A DNA stretch of 7,154 nt from Pseudomonadota bacterium (GTDB lineage: Bacteria; Pseudomonadota; Gammaproteobacteria; Burkholderiales; Burkholderiaceae), in assembly GCA_963205525.1 (NCBI GenBank), contig CAUJJP010000218.1, forward strand, positions 1 to 7,154, written 5' to 3'. Of this stretch, positions 1 to 6,785 are shown piece after piece. The translations under genes and the position numbers were made by a program. The notes below the pieces were generated by a model. It was not told the DNA's origin. It did not search any database and saw only the letters and a list, made by a program, of their open reading frames with translations. Within the stretch, counting starts at the first letter, position 1. Each line of letters starts with the position of its first letter.

Positions 1-428
1 GTTTCCTGCGCCTTATGGCCCTTGGCATTGGTAGTGGTGGTGACCAGACCGGCGTAGGCCACCGCGGCGGTGCTGGCATCAGGCAGCGTCGTTTTGACCG
101 GCCGGCCCAGCACGTCGTATTCGTGGCGCGTCCACGCCGCGTTGCCGCAGGCGTCGTAGGTGCCGCCCTGGAAGTCCGGCTCGCCGTTGACGGCAGGGGT
201 GCTCAGGAAGAAGGGTTCGCTGCCGCGCTCGGGTCGGGTCTTTGCGTCGTAATACGCACAGGTGGCGGTGAAGCTGCCGGCGGCAAAGCCCTGCGTCACG
301 CTGAGGATGGGGCGGCCCAGGCGGTCGTGGTAGGTCCAGGCGGTGGGCGCGAGCTGGTTGCTGCCGGAGGCCGAGGACACGCTGCGGCTGCGGTACACCG
401 CATCGGCCGGACAGGCGACCTGGCTGCA
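1..428 (-). pseudogene. RHS/YD-repeat continuation of the SpvB-like gene, beyond a premature stop
   Basis: Read on the minus strand in the same frame as the gene ending at 429, this stretch is open to the window edge with no further stop. It has clear YD/RHS repeat character: WTYHDRLGRPILS (about 300-338), YYDAKTRPE (about 228-256), YDACGNAAWTRHEYDVLGRP (about 100-160), then TTTTNAKGHKAQE at the edge. Such repeats normally build the RHS shell that encloses a C-terminal toxin or core domain. That part would lie left of position 1 and cannot be seen. No start codon with a ribosome site is evident just after the stop, so I treat this as the severed remainder of the upstream gene and not as a separate gene. 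It is made only if the TGA at 429-431 is read through or is a sequence error. The repeat family is clear; whether it is expressed is unknown. Confidence 0.8.
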
Positions 429-3400
429 TCAGCGGTAGGTGAGGGTCGCGGCCGCGCCGCTGCTGTCGCCCGCGTAGTAGGGGCGGCCCAGCGCGCCGTG
501 GCGGACCTGGCTCATCAGGCCGTTGATGGCGCTCTGCTGGGTGGGGTTGCCGAACTCGTCGCGGCTGGTGATCGTCACTGACGCCTGTTCGCTCACCGTG
601 CCGGTCGGGCCGGCGGCGCCGGTGTAATACGGCAGGTACGTCGCCCTGGCGTAGCGGCCCTTGGCATCGTAGGCGGTGCGCGCGTAGCGGTGCACGGCGG
701 TGATCTCGCCGGGCGTGCCCGCCGGGCGGTGGCTGACGCGGGCAGGTGTTTTGCACTCGGCGTCGGTCAGGGTCGAGCCGTCGGCCTCGAACGCGCTGCA
801 CTGGAAGGAGTGGGTGCGGTTGCCGTAGGCATCCAGGGTGTGGAGGGTGCGCAGCTCCTGCGCGGCGTCGCCGCCGGGCTGGACTTTTTCCTGGGTGAGC
901 AGGCCGGTTTTTTCGCTGCCGGCCAGGTCGTAGTCGAAGCGGCTGGCGCGGGTGTGCCAGTTCGTGCAGGCAGGGTTCGGGCCGGTGCCGCACTCGCCGC
1001 TGGTCTGGACCTGCGACTCGGTCAGGCGGCCCAGCCGCCACGCCGCGGCGTCGTTGACATAGGTGTTCTCGGTGACCTGGGAGGACAGCAGCCGGCCGGC
1101 GGGGCCGGTGCCATCCCACTGGTTGACCCGCGAATAGGTCAGGTTGCCGAAGGTGTCCTCGTAGCAGAACGCCGACTCGGTGGTGCCCAGCCAGGCGCCG
1201 TTGCCCGCGCCATCGGAGTTGTAGGCGCTCGCCTCCTCGGAGCTGACGATCAGGTAGGGAAAGATCGGCTGCGGGTTCGACAGCGGGCTGAACTCGCCGC
1301 GCAGCGCCGCGCGGTCCAGGTCGACGCAGGCCTGCCGGATCGGGTTGGCCGAGAGGGGGCAGGCGCTGCCGTCGAGCGCGCCCTGGCAGGCCCAAATGTT
1401 GACGCTGGCGGAAATCCGCGTGCCCACTGCCGTAGGCCACGTCGCCCCGACGCTGTAGAAGCAGCTCTGGCCGATGGCCTCCGGATCGGCGCGGCAGGCG
1501 TCGATCGCCGCCGAGCCGTAGCCGAGCGCCGAGGCCACGACGCGCTTTTCCGAGGTGTCCGGGCTGCCGACGAAGGGAAAATCCTGCCGGTAGGCGGTGC
1601 GGCTGACGACGTGCCGCGCCGGGCTGGCCTCGTGCACGCCGTCGAAGGTGGCGATCTCCCGGAAGCCCAGGAAGCCGCGCCCGCCCGACTGCAGCTTCGC
1701 GCCGGTGTAGCGGTAGCCGACCTCGGCCATCGCGGCGGCGTTCTCGTAGGTGGGTGCGCTGCTGCTCGCCTTCGCCACCACGTACATCGGCGCGAGCAGG
1801 TCGAAGGTGGGCGAGCCGCGCCCGTTTGTCTCCACGGCGGTGAGCGAACCCGTGTCGCGCCGGTACACCCCGGCGTTGGTCAGCGGCTGGTAGTCGATCT
1901 GCGTGACCGCGCCGATGCCGTCGGTGATCCGCGCAGCGACGTCGCGCGCCTGGTGGCGGGTGCTGGAGCGGCTGGTGAACAGCACCGTGCTGCTGCCGGC
2001 GCGCTTGAAGCGCACGTAGTCCACCGCACCGTCGCCGTCGAAATCGGCGAAGAAGTGCTCGTGATCCAAGGGACTGGCGGTGGCCCATGCGCCGCCGCCG
2101 GGCACGTGGCGGGCCGCCTCCATGGTGCCCGATGCGCCCTGCCCGTAGCGCACGCAGAAGGGCCGGCTGGCGTTGGGCACGTCGCCCGCGCCGCAGGTGC
2201 TGCCGGTGGGCGGATAGAGCAGGTCGGCGCGGCCGTCGCCGTTCACGTCGGCCACCTGCGCCAGATCCGGGTTGACAATGCCGGTTGCGTCGTAAAACGC
2301 AGTGGTGAACCCCGTGCCGGTATTGAGCCGCAGCCGCCAAGTCTGCCCGTTGCTGACGCTGGGCACCCGATACAGCAGGTCGGTCAGCCCGTCGCCGTTG
2401 AAATCGGCCAGCTGGATGTGGCGGGCGTCCGTGGGCATCTCGCCGACGGAGTTCTCATAAATGCGCAGGCTGTCGTAGGACTGAAATTCCACCAGGAACG
2501 GGTCGACGCGGGAGGTGAAAAACTGCCAGTACCGCTGGAAGCTGACGGACTCTGGTGCCGCGGCCAGCTCGGCATGCAGGGCGTCCATCTGATCGGGCAG
2601 AAGGAAGCGTACTTCCGTCTCTCCATCGCCCTGCAGGGCGTCGTAGGTCCGGCTGACCTGAAACATCAGGTCGCCGCGTCCGTCGCCGTCGATCTCCGCC
2701 GCAACGAGCCTGTCCCTTGACCAGGGTGCCAGGGTGTACGAGCAGCTCGTGGGCTTGGGGGTTCCGGGGTACTCCCAGGAGCACGGATCGTCCGGCGCGA
2801 AGCGGATCTGGAACGGCTTCTCGGTACCAAACCGCAGGCCGAACGCGACGGGAGAGATCTCGTAGCGTTCGCGCAGCCGGCTGCGCAGGTGATATTCGAA
2901 CGGATTCACCGGGTCTTGGACGGCATAGAGCACGTCCAGCAGCCCGTCGCCGTCGAGGTCGATCAGGCGCAGGAGCGTGTCGCCCAGCGACAGGCCGTTC
3001 AGCAGGTCGGTTCCGGTGACGAACGCCGATGCGCCGGAAGAGGCCGGGCGCTGGCTGGCGGCGGCATAGACCCGCCACCCGCCGCCGGTCGAATTGTCCA
3101 GCACCAGCAGGTCGTCGCGCCCATCTCCGTCGTAGTCGAACAGCTGCCACCCGTCGCTGCCTTCGGAAATCTCCTGCGTCACGCAAACGGCCTGCTGGTA
3201 CGGCGTCGCCAGGGTGAGCCGGCTGATTCCACCGCTTGCCAGCCTGTCGCCGTAGCTGACGTAGATGCGACTCTTGCAGACCGATTCCCCCGTGCTCTTG
3301 ACCCATGCCAGATCGAGCCGCCCATCTCCATCCACGTCGCCGTAGCGCGCGCCCTTGCGATCCTTCGCATCGAGGAGGAAGGTGCTGTCGGAATGTACGT

Positions 3401-4613
3401 CGAACTGGTATCTGGCGGTCGACTCGGTGAACGTGGTCGCCGGGTAGCAGACCTGCGCGGCGTCCACGCCGGTATCGCCCGGCCCCTTGTTGCACTCTTG
3501 CACCGAAACCAGCTGGCGCGAGCTGCTGTTGGATCCGGACGTGGCGTAGCTCAGCCCGTAGTAGCGCAGGGTGAGCGGCGTGCCGGCGAAGGGATCCTGC
3601 ACCTTGATCCAGTCCAGGCGAAGTGTTTGAGCCACCTGAGAACCGGCCTGCCACCCCCGTTGCTGGGTGATCGTGTCCGGGCTGTAGCCGAACAACACCC
3701 GCGCATAGGGCGCCGACGCCGAGGCGGACTGGCCGGGCAACACCCGCTTGCCGGTGTAGCGCACTTCTGACAGCACGTACTCGTCGCTGCCTGCGCCGCT
3801 GGTGGTCTCCGTGGTGTTGAGGAACTTCCTGTAGTGGTAGGAGAGGTAGTTGCCGGTTGAGTCCTCGACGCGGTTCAGCGCCCAGGCCGAGACGGCGCAG
3901 ACGATGCCGGTGCTCACGCCGCAGTGGTTGCGCTCAATGCGCGCATCGACGCTGTTGCCGTACTCGGACGTCGACCCGTCCCTGCGCTCGACGGTGAAGT
4001 ACTGCGGGCCGGTATAGGTGGCCGGGCTGGCATCGTTGTTGCCGCCTTTGGAGGTGACGCGCGTGAAGGGGTCCAGCTCGGGCCGGTAGACCGCGTTGTT
4101 CGCGCCGTACGCGCCCGACACCAGCAGCAGGCGCTGGCCGTCGAGGCAGAACGCGTCGTCGTTGCGAAAACCGATCGGCGGCGCGGTGACGAAAGGGTTG
4201 GACGTCGGGAAACCGAATCCACCGGGTGTGACGTAATCCCCCGCCTCGCGCGTCCTGCGGCATCGCTCGATCGCGGACTGCCCGCCGATGCTCCAGCCCT
4301 TGCCGGCAACCCCCATTCCTCCCTGGCTGGAGTAGTCGAGCGACAGCGTCGGCGCCACTCCCGCCGTGCCGGGCGGCACCGCGATCGAAATCGAGTACGT
4401 CGCCTGCCCCGACTCATCCACCCGGAACACCCCCGCCGTCGCACCCACCGCGTCGGAGACGAGGTCGCGGGCTGGCTGGGCGTAGGCACCCGGGCCGACA
4501 GACTGGCAAGCCAGGACCACCCACATCACCCACATGAGCCATCGCCATGCCAGGACACGCCCGACAGACGCATGGGAGGCTGGAACGGTTTGATCATTCA
4601 TGGAGCACTGCAT
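429..4613 (-). CDS. Secreted SpvB/TcdB-like protein with FG-GAP (VCBS) and RHS repeats, cut short by an in-frame TGA
   Basis: A 1394-residue product, probably exported. The ATG at 4611-4613 is preceded by AGGA seven bases upstream; the next ATG (4599-4601) has no such site. Residues 1-45 form a signal peptide with a Trp-rich core and a likely signal peptidase I site after AYA (45). A lipobox-like VVLAC at Cys36 is the alternative. Residues about 50-115 match the SpvB/TcB N-terminal start (GTAGVAPTLSLDYSSQGG, then GKGWSIGGQSAIERC). Seven DxDGDGxxD-type FG-GAP/VCBS calcium loops begin near residues 426, 493, 552, 640, 737, 789 and 857; they probably form a beta-propeller. ITDGIGAVTQIDYQPLT (about 895-910) and GRGFLGF (about 975-982) resemble the TcdB middle region. 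YD/RHS repeats follow from about 1150. TcB/TcC and RHS relatives are toxin carriers, but no toxin domain is visible here. The frame ends mid-repeat after TLTYR, while the same frame stays coding downstream, so the product looks truncated. Neighbour: a divergent XRE regulator. The fold assignment is firm; the role as toxin or surface protein is inferred. Confidence 0.88.
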   Translation of the reverse strand: MQCSMNDQTVPASHASVGRVLAWRWLMWVMWVVLACQSVGPGAYAQPARDLVSDAVGATAGVFRVDESGQATYSISIAVPPGTAGVAPTLSLDYSSQGGMGVAGKGWSIGGQSAIERCRRTREAGDYVTPGGFGFPTSNPFVTAPPIGFRNDDAFCLDGQRLLLVSGAYGANNAVYRPELDPFTRVTSKGGNNDASPATYTGPQYFTVERRDGSTSEYGNSVDARIERNHCGVSTGIVCAVSAWALNRVEDSTGNYLSYHYRKFLNTTETTSGAGSDEYVLSEVRYTGKRVLPGQSASASAPYARVLFGYSPDTITQQRGWQAGSQVAQTLRLDWIKVQDPFAGTPLTLRYYGLSYATSGSNSSSRQLVSVQECNKGPGDTGVDAAQVCYPATTFTESTARYQFDVHSDSTFLLDAKDRKGARYGDVDGDGRLDLAWVKSTGESVCKSRIYVSYGDRLASGGISRLTLATPYQQAVCVTQEISEGSDGWQLFDYDGDGRDDLLVLDNSTGGGWRVYAAASQRPASSGASAFVTGTDLLNGLSLGDTLLRLIDLDGDGLLDVLYAVQDPVNPFEYHLRSRLRERYEISPVAFGLRFGTEKPFQIRFAPDDPCSWEYPGTPKPTSCSYTLAPWSRDRLVAAEIDGDGRGDLMFQVSRTYDALQGDGETEVRFLLPDQMDALHAELAAAPESVSFQRYWQFFTSRVDPFLVEFQSYDSLRIYENSVGEMPTDARHIQLADFNGDGLTDLLYRVPSVSNGQTWRLRLNTGTGFTTAFYDATGIVNPDLAQVADVNGDGRADLLYPPTGSTCGAGDVPNASRPFCVRYGQGASGTMEAARHVPGGGAWATASPLDHEHFFADFDGDGAVDYVRFKRAGSSTVLFTSRSSTRHQARDVAARITDGIGAVTQIDYQPLTNAGVYRRDTGSLTAVETNGRGSPTFDLLAPMYVVAKASSSAPTYENAAAMAEVGYRYTGAKLQSGGRGFLGFREIATFDGVHEASPARHVVSRTAYRQDFPFVGSPDTSEKRVVASALGYGSAAIDACRADPEAIGQSCFYSVGATWPTAVGTRISASVNIWACQGALDGSACPLSANPIRQACVDLDRAALRGEFSPLSNPQPIFPYLIVSSEEASAYNSDGAGNGAWLGTTESAFCYEDTFGNLTYSRVNQWDGTGPAGRLLSSQVTENTYVNDAAAWRLGRLTESQVQTSGECGTGPNPACTNWHTRASRFDYDLAGSEKTGLLTQEKVQPGGDAAQELRTLHTLDAYGNRTHSFQCSAFEADGSTLTDAECKTPARVSHRPAGTPGEITAVHRYARTAYDAKGRYARATYLPYYTGAAGPTGTVSEQASVTITSRDEFGNPTQQSAINGLMSQVRHGALGRPYYAGDSSGAAATLTYR
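4518..4535 (-). repeat. 9-bp perfect tandem repeat within the signal peptide
   Basis: CACCCACAT occurs twice in direct succession. On the coding strand it reads ATG TGG GTG twice and encodes Met-Trp-Val Met-Trp-Val (residues 27-32) in the hydrophobic core of the signal peptide. Because it is a multiple of three, gain or loss of a copy would lengthen or shorten the core without shifting the frame. Confidence 0.85.
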
Positions 4614-4619
4614 GGCGTA

Positions 4620-4624
4620 TTCCT
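4620..4624 (-). promoter_or_regulatory. Ribosome binding site of the SpvB/RHS gene
   Basis: On the minus strand the sequence reads AGGAA, with the AGGA core seven bases before the ATG at 4611-4613. It favours this start over the internal ATG four codons later (4599-4601), which is preceded by GCAGTGCTCC with no Shine-Dalgarno match. Confidence 0.6.
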
Positions 4625-4670
4625 GCTCGGCGTGGGAAGGCAGGCGATTTTCAGGGTGCCTGCAACAGGC

Positions 4671-4692
4671 TCGCGTATCGGCCGATACGTGA
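4671..4692. promoter_or_regulatory. Palindromic operator candidate
   Basis: CGTATCGGCCGATACG (4674-4689) is a perfect 16-bp palindrome. The symmetry continues outward after one mismatched pair (G4673/T4690) with TC at 4671-4672 matched by GA at 4691-4692, giving 10 of 11 matched positions per half. With no loop it fits a dimeric protein-binding site better than an RNA hairpin. It lies about 60 bp before the SpvB/RHS start and about 140 bp before the XRE start, which suits repression or activation of the minus-strand gene. Which protein binds is not known; the adjacent XRE protein is the simplest candidate. Confidence 0.55.
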
Positions 4693-4765
4693 AGGTTCGT
4701 GGAGGCGTTCCGCCCGGCCCCGCAGCCGGCAGGCGCAGGGGTTCGCAGGCAGATGGTTTCTCCCC

Positions 4766-4789
4766 GGAAAATCCTGTGTGGATTATTCC
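4766..4789. promoter_or_regulatory. Imperfect inverted repeat overlapping the XRE promoter candidate
   Basis: GGAAAATCC (4766-4774) and GGATTATTCC (4780-4789) are inverted copies differing by one extra base, separated by TGTGT. The right arm overlaps the proposed -35 element of the XRE gene. Small XRE repressors often bind such short dyads in their own promoters, so this may be an autoregulatory site. Its sequence differs from the palindrome at 4674-4689. Confidence 0.35.
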
Positions 4790-4814
4790 TGAATGGACTC
4801 TAGCTTGCTACGCT
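4786..4814 (+). promoter_or_regulatory. Candidate sigma70 promoter of the XRE gene
   Basis: TTCCTG (4786-4791) and TACGCT (4809-4814) are separated by 17 bp and are partial matches to -35 and -10 hexamers. Transcription would start near 4821, leaving only about ten bases before the ATG at 4831. That fits the absence of a Shine-Dalgarno sequence there and suggests a leaderless or nearly leaderless message. The match is weak. Confidence 0.3.
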
Positions 4815-4830
4815 GTTCTTCGGCAAGCCC

Positions 4831-5118
4831 ATGTCCCGCTCGATCCACCATCGCCATTACAAGCTGCTGCTCGCTCATCTCCGGGAACTCCGGGAAGCGG
4901 CGGGCATCACGCAGGCGGCATTGGCTCAGTCCTTGGGGCGCACCCAAGGCCACATTTCCAAGATCGAATGCGGGGACCGCCGGATGGATGCGCTGCAGTT
5001 CGTCGAGATCTGCGAGGCGCTGGGAGCCGATCCGGTCGCGGCGTTCACGCGTTTCGTGAGGGCTCGTGCAGCCGATAGCGCGGATATGGAGCAGTTCCGG
5101 AAACCACACCGGAAATAG
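4831..5118 (+). CDS. Small XRE-family (Cro/CI-type) transcriptional regulator
   Basis: A 95-residue protein, almost entirely one helix-turn-helix domain. LRELREAAGITQAALAQSLG is the classic start of the Cro/CI fold. The recognition helix lies around GRTQGHISKIECGDRRMD (about residues 36-53), and LQFVEICEALGADP (about 55-68) is the usual closing helix. A short charged tail follows, with no sensor, peptidase or toxin domain, so it should act as a cytoplasmic DNA-binding dimer. The ATG at 4831 is the only sensible start: an in-frame TAG sits at 4801-4803 with no ATG, GTG or TTG between. No Shine-Dalgarno sequence is visible. The gene is divergent from the SpvB/RHS gene and convergent with the TonB receptor. 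Candidate operators lie at 4671-4692 and 4766-4789. Similar stand-alone XRE proteins occur in accessory regions and prophages. The family is secure; target genes are inferred from position only. Confidence 0.88.
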   Translation: MSRSIHHRHYKLLLAHLRELREAAGITQAALAQSLGRTQGHISKIECGDRRMDALQFVEICEALGADPVAAFTRFVRARAADSADMEQFRKPHRK

Positions 5119-5179
5119 ATTATGAGCAGGGCAAGCACGCACTGAGCTTCCAGGTCGCAGCGCAACTCGCCAAAGGGCA

Positions 5180-5242
5180 CCTCGAAAAACTGCCGCCATT
5201 CCGGCTTTCGCCGGAATGACGTGGGGACGTGGGTTTTCGAGG
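5180..5242. terminator. Nested hairpin between convergent genes; probable bidirectional terminator built on a dispersed repeat
   Basis: The inner hairpin is CATTCCGGC (5197-5205), loop TTTC (5206-5209), GCCGGAATG (5210-5218): a perfect 9-bp stem that shows a GAAA tetraloop on the minus-strand RNA. Outer arms CCTCGAAAA (5180-5188) and TTTTCGAGG (5234-5242) form a second perfect 9-bp inverted repeat around it. On the minus strand a five-T run follows the inner stem after seven bases, and the structure begins about ten bases after the receptor stop codon. It sits between two convergent genes, so it may end transcription from both sides. The inner hairpin resembles the REP-like element repeated many times in proteobacterial genomes. 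An 8-bp tandem repeat GACGTGGG (5218-5233) lies between the stem and the right outer arm. Confidence 0.6.
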
Positions 5243-5252
5243 TTCTCCGCCG

Positions 5253-6782
5253 TCAGAACCCGTAGCTGACGTTGAGGAACCAGGTCCGTCCCGGCATCGG
5301 GTAGCCCTTAGCCAGCTCGTACCACTTGTCGCCGAGGTTGCGCCCGCCGGCCTCGATGTCGAGCCCGTCCCGCGGCGACCACACCAGCTTGGCGCCGAAG
5401 ACGGCGTAGCCGCCCAGACGCAGGAATCCGCCCTGGGAACCGGGACCGCGGTAGGCGACGATGCGACCTTGTTCGGCCTCGACGCTGGCCGTCGCCAGCC
5501 AGCGCGATGACAGCGCCCACTGGCCGTGCGCGAACAGGCGCTGGCGCGGGCTGTTGGTCAGCTGTTGCGAACGGTCCGCAAGGTTGTCGCGGTCCAGCAG
5601 GGGCCAGGCCACGCCGAGCTGCCCGCGCTCGCCCAGCGCCTGCTGCAGCGACAGTTCCACGCCACGGCTGTGTGCGCTGCCGATGTTCCGGGCCTGGTCG
5701 CACCAGCTGCCGCCGCACTGGTCGGGCGCCACCAGCGCGTCCTCGATCAGATCGTCGATGCGGGCGTGGAACAGCGCCGCTTCCGCCTGCGCGCCGTCCC
5801 AGGGCTGCCCGCGCCAGCCCAGTGCGAGGTGGCGCGCGGTTTCCGGCTTCAGGTCGGGATTGGGCAGGGCGCGGCCCATGCGCGCGGAGTAGCGGTCCTT
5901 GATGGTGGGAAAGCGCGTCCTGCGCGAGATGCTGGCGTACAGCTGGCCGTGTTCGCTGACGTCGCGCTGCAGTTCGACGAGCGCGTTGTTGGCGCTGGTT
6001 TTTCCTACCGGCCAGAAATAGACCTCCCTGGCGTCGCGCTGCTCGTGGCTCGCGCCCAGGCGCAGGCCGTAGCGGTCGCCCAGGGTGATGCTGTCCTCCA
6101 GCGCCAGCGAGGTGGTCACGTCGCGGTAGTCCTTGGTCGGCGACTTGGGATTGGTGTCGCGGTGGCGGTCGTCCTTGTGGTGCAGCGCAAGCTGCAGGTC
6201 GTGGTTGGCGATGGCCTGGGTGGACAGCGCCACGCTGACGCCGCGGGTCTTGTCCTCGTACACGCTGGGAAAGCTGGTGGTGTTGAGCTGGGTGGCGTAG
6301 GTGCCGTCGCTGTAGGCCTCCAGCCCGTTGCCGTAGCGATCCTCGTAGGCGCGCAGCTTCAGGCTGCTGCTTTCACCCAGGCCGAGGTTGCCGATGAAGT
6401 AAAGGCTCTCCTTGACCCACCACGGCCAGCGCCAGTAGCGGATGCCGCTGCCGGCGCGGCCGGTGTAGACGGGATTGCCCTTCTCGCCGTCCTGCTTCAC
6501 GTAGCCGATGGCGAACTCGCTGCGCTCGCTGGGCGCATAGCCGATCTTGATCGAGGCGCGGCGGTCGCTGCGGTAGGCGTTCTCGCGCGCGTCGCCCGTG
6601 TCGGTGGGATTGGCCTTGTAGTCGATGAAGCCGTCCGGCAGAGGGAAGCCGTCGGCGTCCAGCCACGACCAGCCGGCCTGCAGGTACCAGTCGCCGTGGC
6701 GCATGCCGAGGTTGGCCGCCGCCTTGCGCTCGCCGCCGCTGCCCGCGCCGAGGCGCACGTCGCCTTCCAGCGGCTGCGTGGG
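5253..6782 (-). pseudogene. TonB-dependent outer-membrane receptor, beta-barrel part, downstream of two in-frame stops
   Basis: Read on the minus strand this is the end of the plug and the whole 22-strand-type barrel of a TonB-dependent receptor, which would import a siderophore, metal complex or similar ligand across the outer membrane. After the TAG at 6783-6785 the frame resumes with PTQPLEGDVRLGAGSGGERK, the usual first barrel strand. Barrel strands alternate polar and aromatic residues throughout, and a Trp/Tyr-rich stretch RYWRWPWWVKESLYF lies near 6400-6445. A close Cys pair QCGGSWC (about 5700-5720) probably makes a disulfide in an extracellular loop. The C-terminus GRTWFLNVSYGF ends in Phe, the normal outer-membrane assembly signal, followed by TGA (5253-5255). 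A GTG at 6756-6758 could be called as a start, but a barrel without signal peptide or plug would not work. The ligand cannot be told. Confidence 0.85.
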
Positions 6783-6785
6783 CTA

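Larger units (their letters stand above)
4614..4830. promoter_or_regulatory. Divergent intergenic control region between the SpvB/RHS gene and the XRE regulator
   Basis: This 217-bp non-coding gap holds the promoters of both divergent genes. It contains a small inverted repeat GCCTG-CAA-CAGGC (4658-4670), a 16-bp perfect palindrome (4674-4689), a GC-rich stretch without recognised signals (about 4700-4755), an imperfect inverted repeat (4766-4789) and a candidate sigma70 promoter for the plus-strand gene (4786-4814). I could not find a convincing -35/-10 pair for the minus-strand gene. The arrangement is typical of a small regulator that controls itself and its divergent neighbour. Confidence 0.6.

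Noticed and set aside
429..431. TGA as a selenocysteine codon
   Set aside because: Selenocysteine in an RHS repeat is not expected, no SECIS-like hairpin stood out just after the codon, and a single-base change restores a plausible Trp.
79..2340. Long minus-strand open frame of 753 codons inside the SpvB/RHS gene
   Set aside because: It is Arg/Pro-rich low-complexity translation in a shifted frame, with no domain. The overlapping frame carries SpvB, FG-GAP and RHS motifs. It is a GC-bias shadow.
690..2720. Long plus-strand open frame of 676 codons
   Set aside because: Antisense to the SpvB/RHS gene; Ala/Gly/Val/Arg-rich with no recognisable motif and no regulatory signals. Shadow frame.
2455..3654. 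Minus-strand open frame of 399 codons
   Set aside because: Arg-rich shifted-frame shadow over the FG-GAP repeats.
3924..5078. Plus-strand open frame of 384 codons spanning the divergent region and the XRE gene
   Set aside because: It crosses the antisense of the SpvB start, the promoter region and, out of frame, the XRE gene. The translation has no motif, while the XRE frame is clearly the true one.
4783..5199. Minus-strand open frame of 138 codons opposite the XRE gene
   Set aside because: Antisense to a well-supported XRE gene; no domain or ribosome site recognised.
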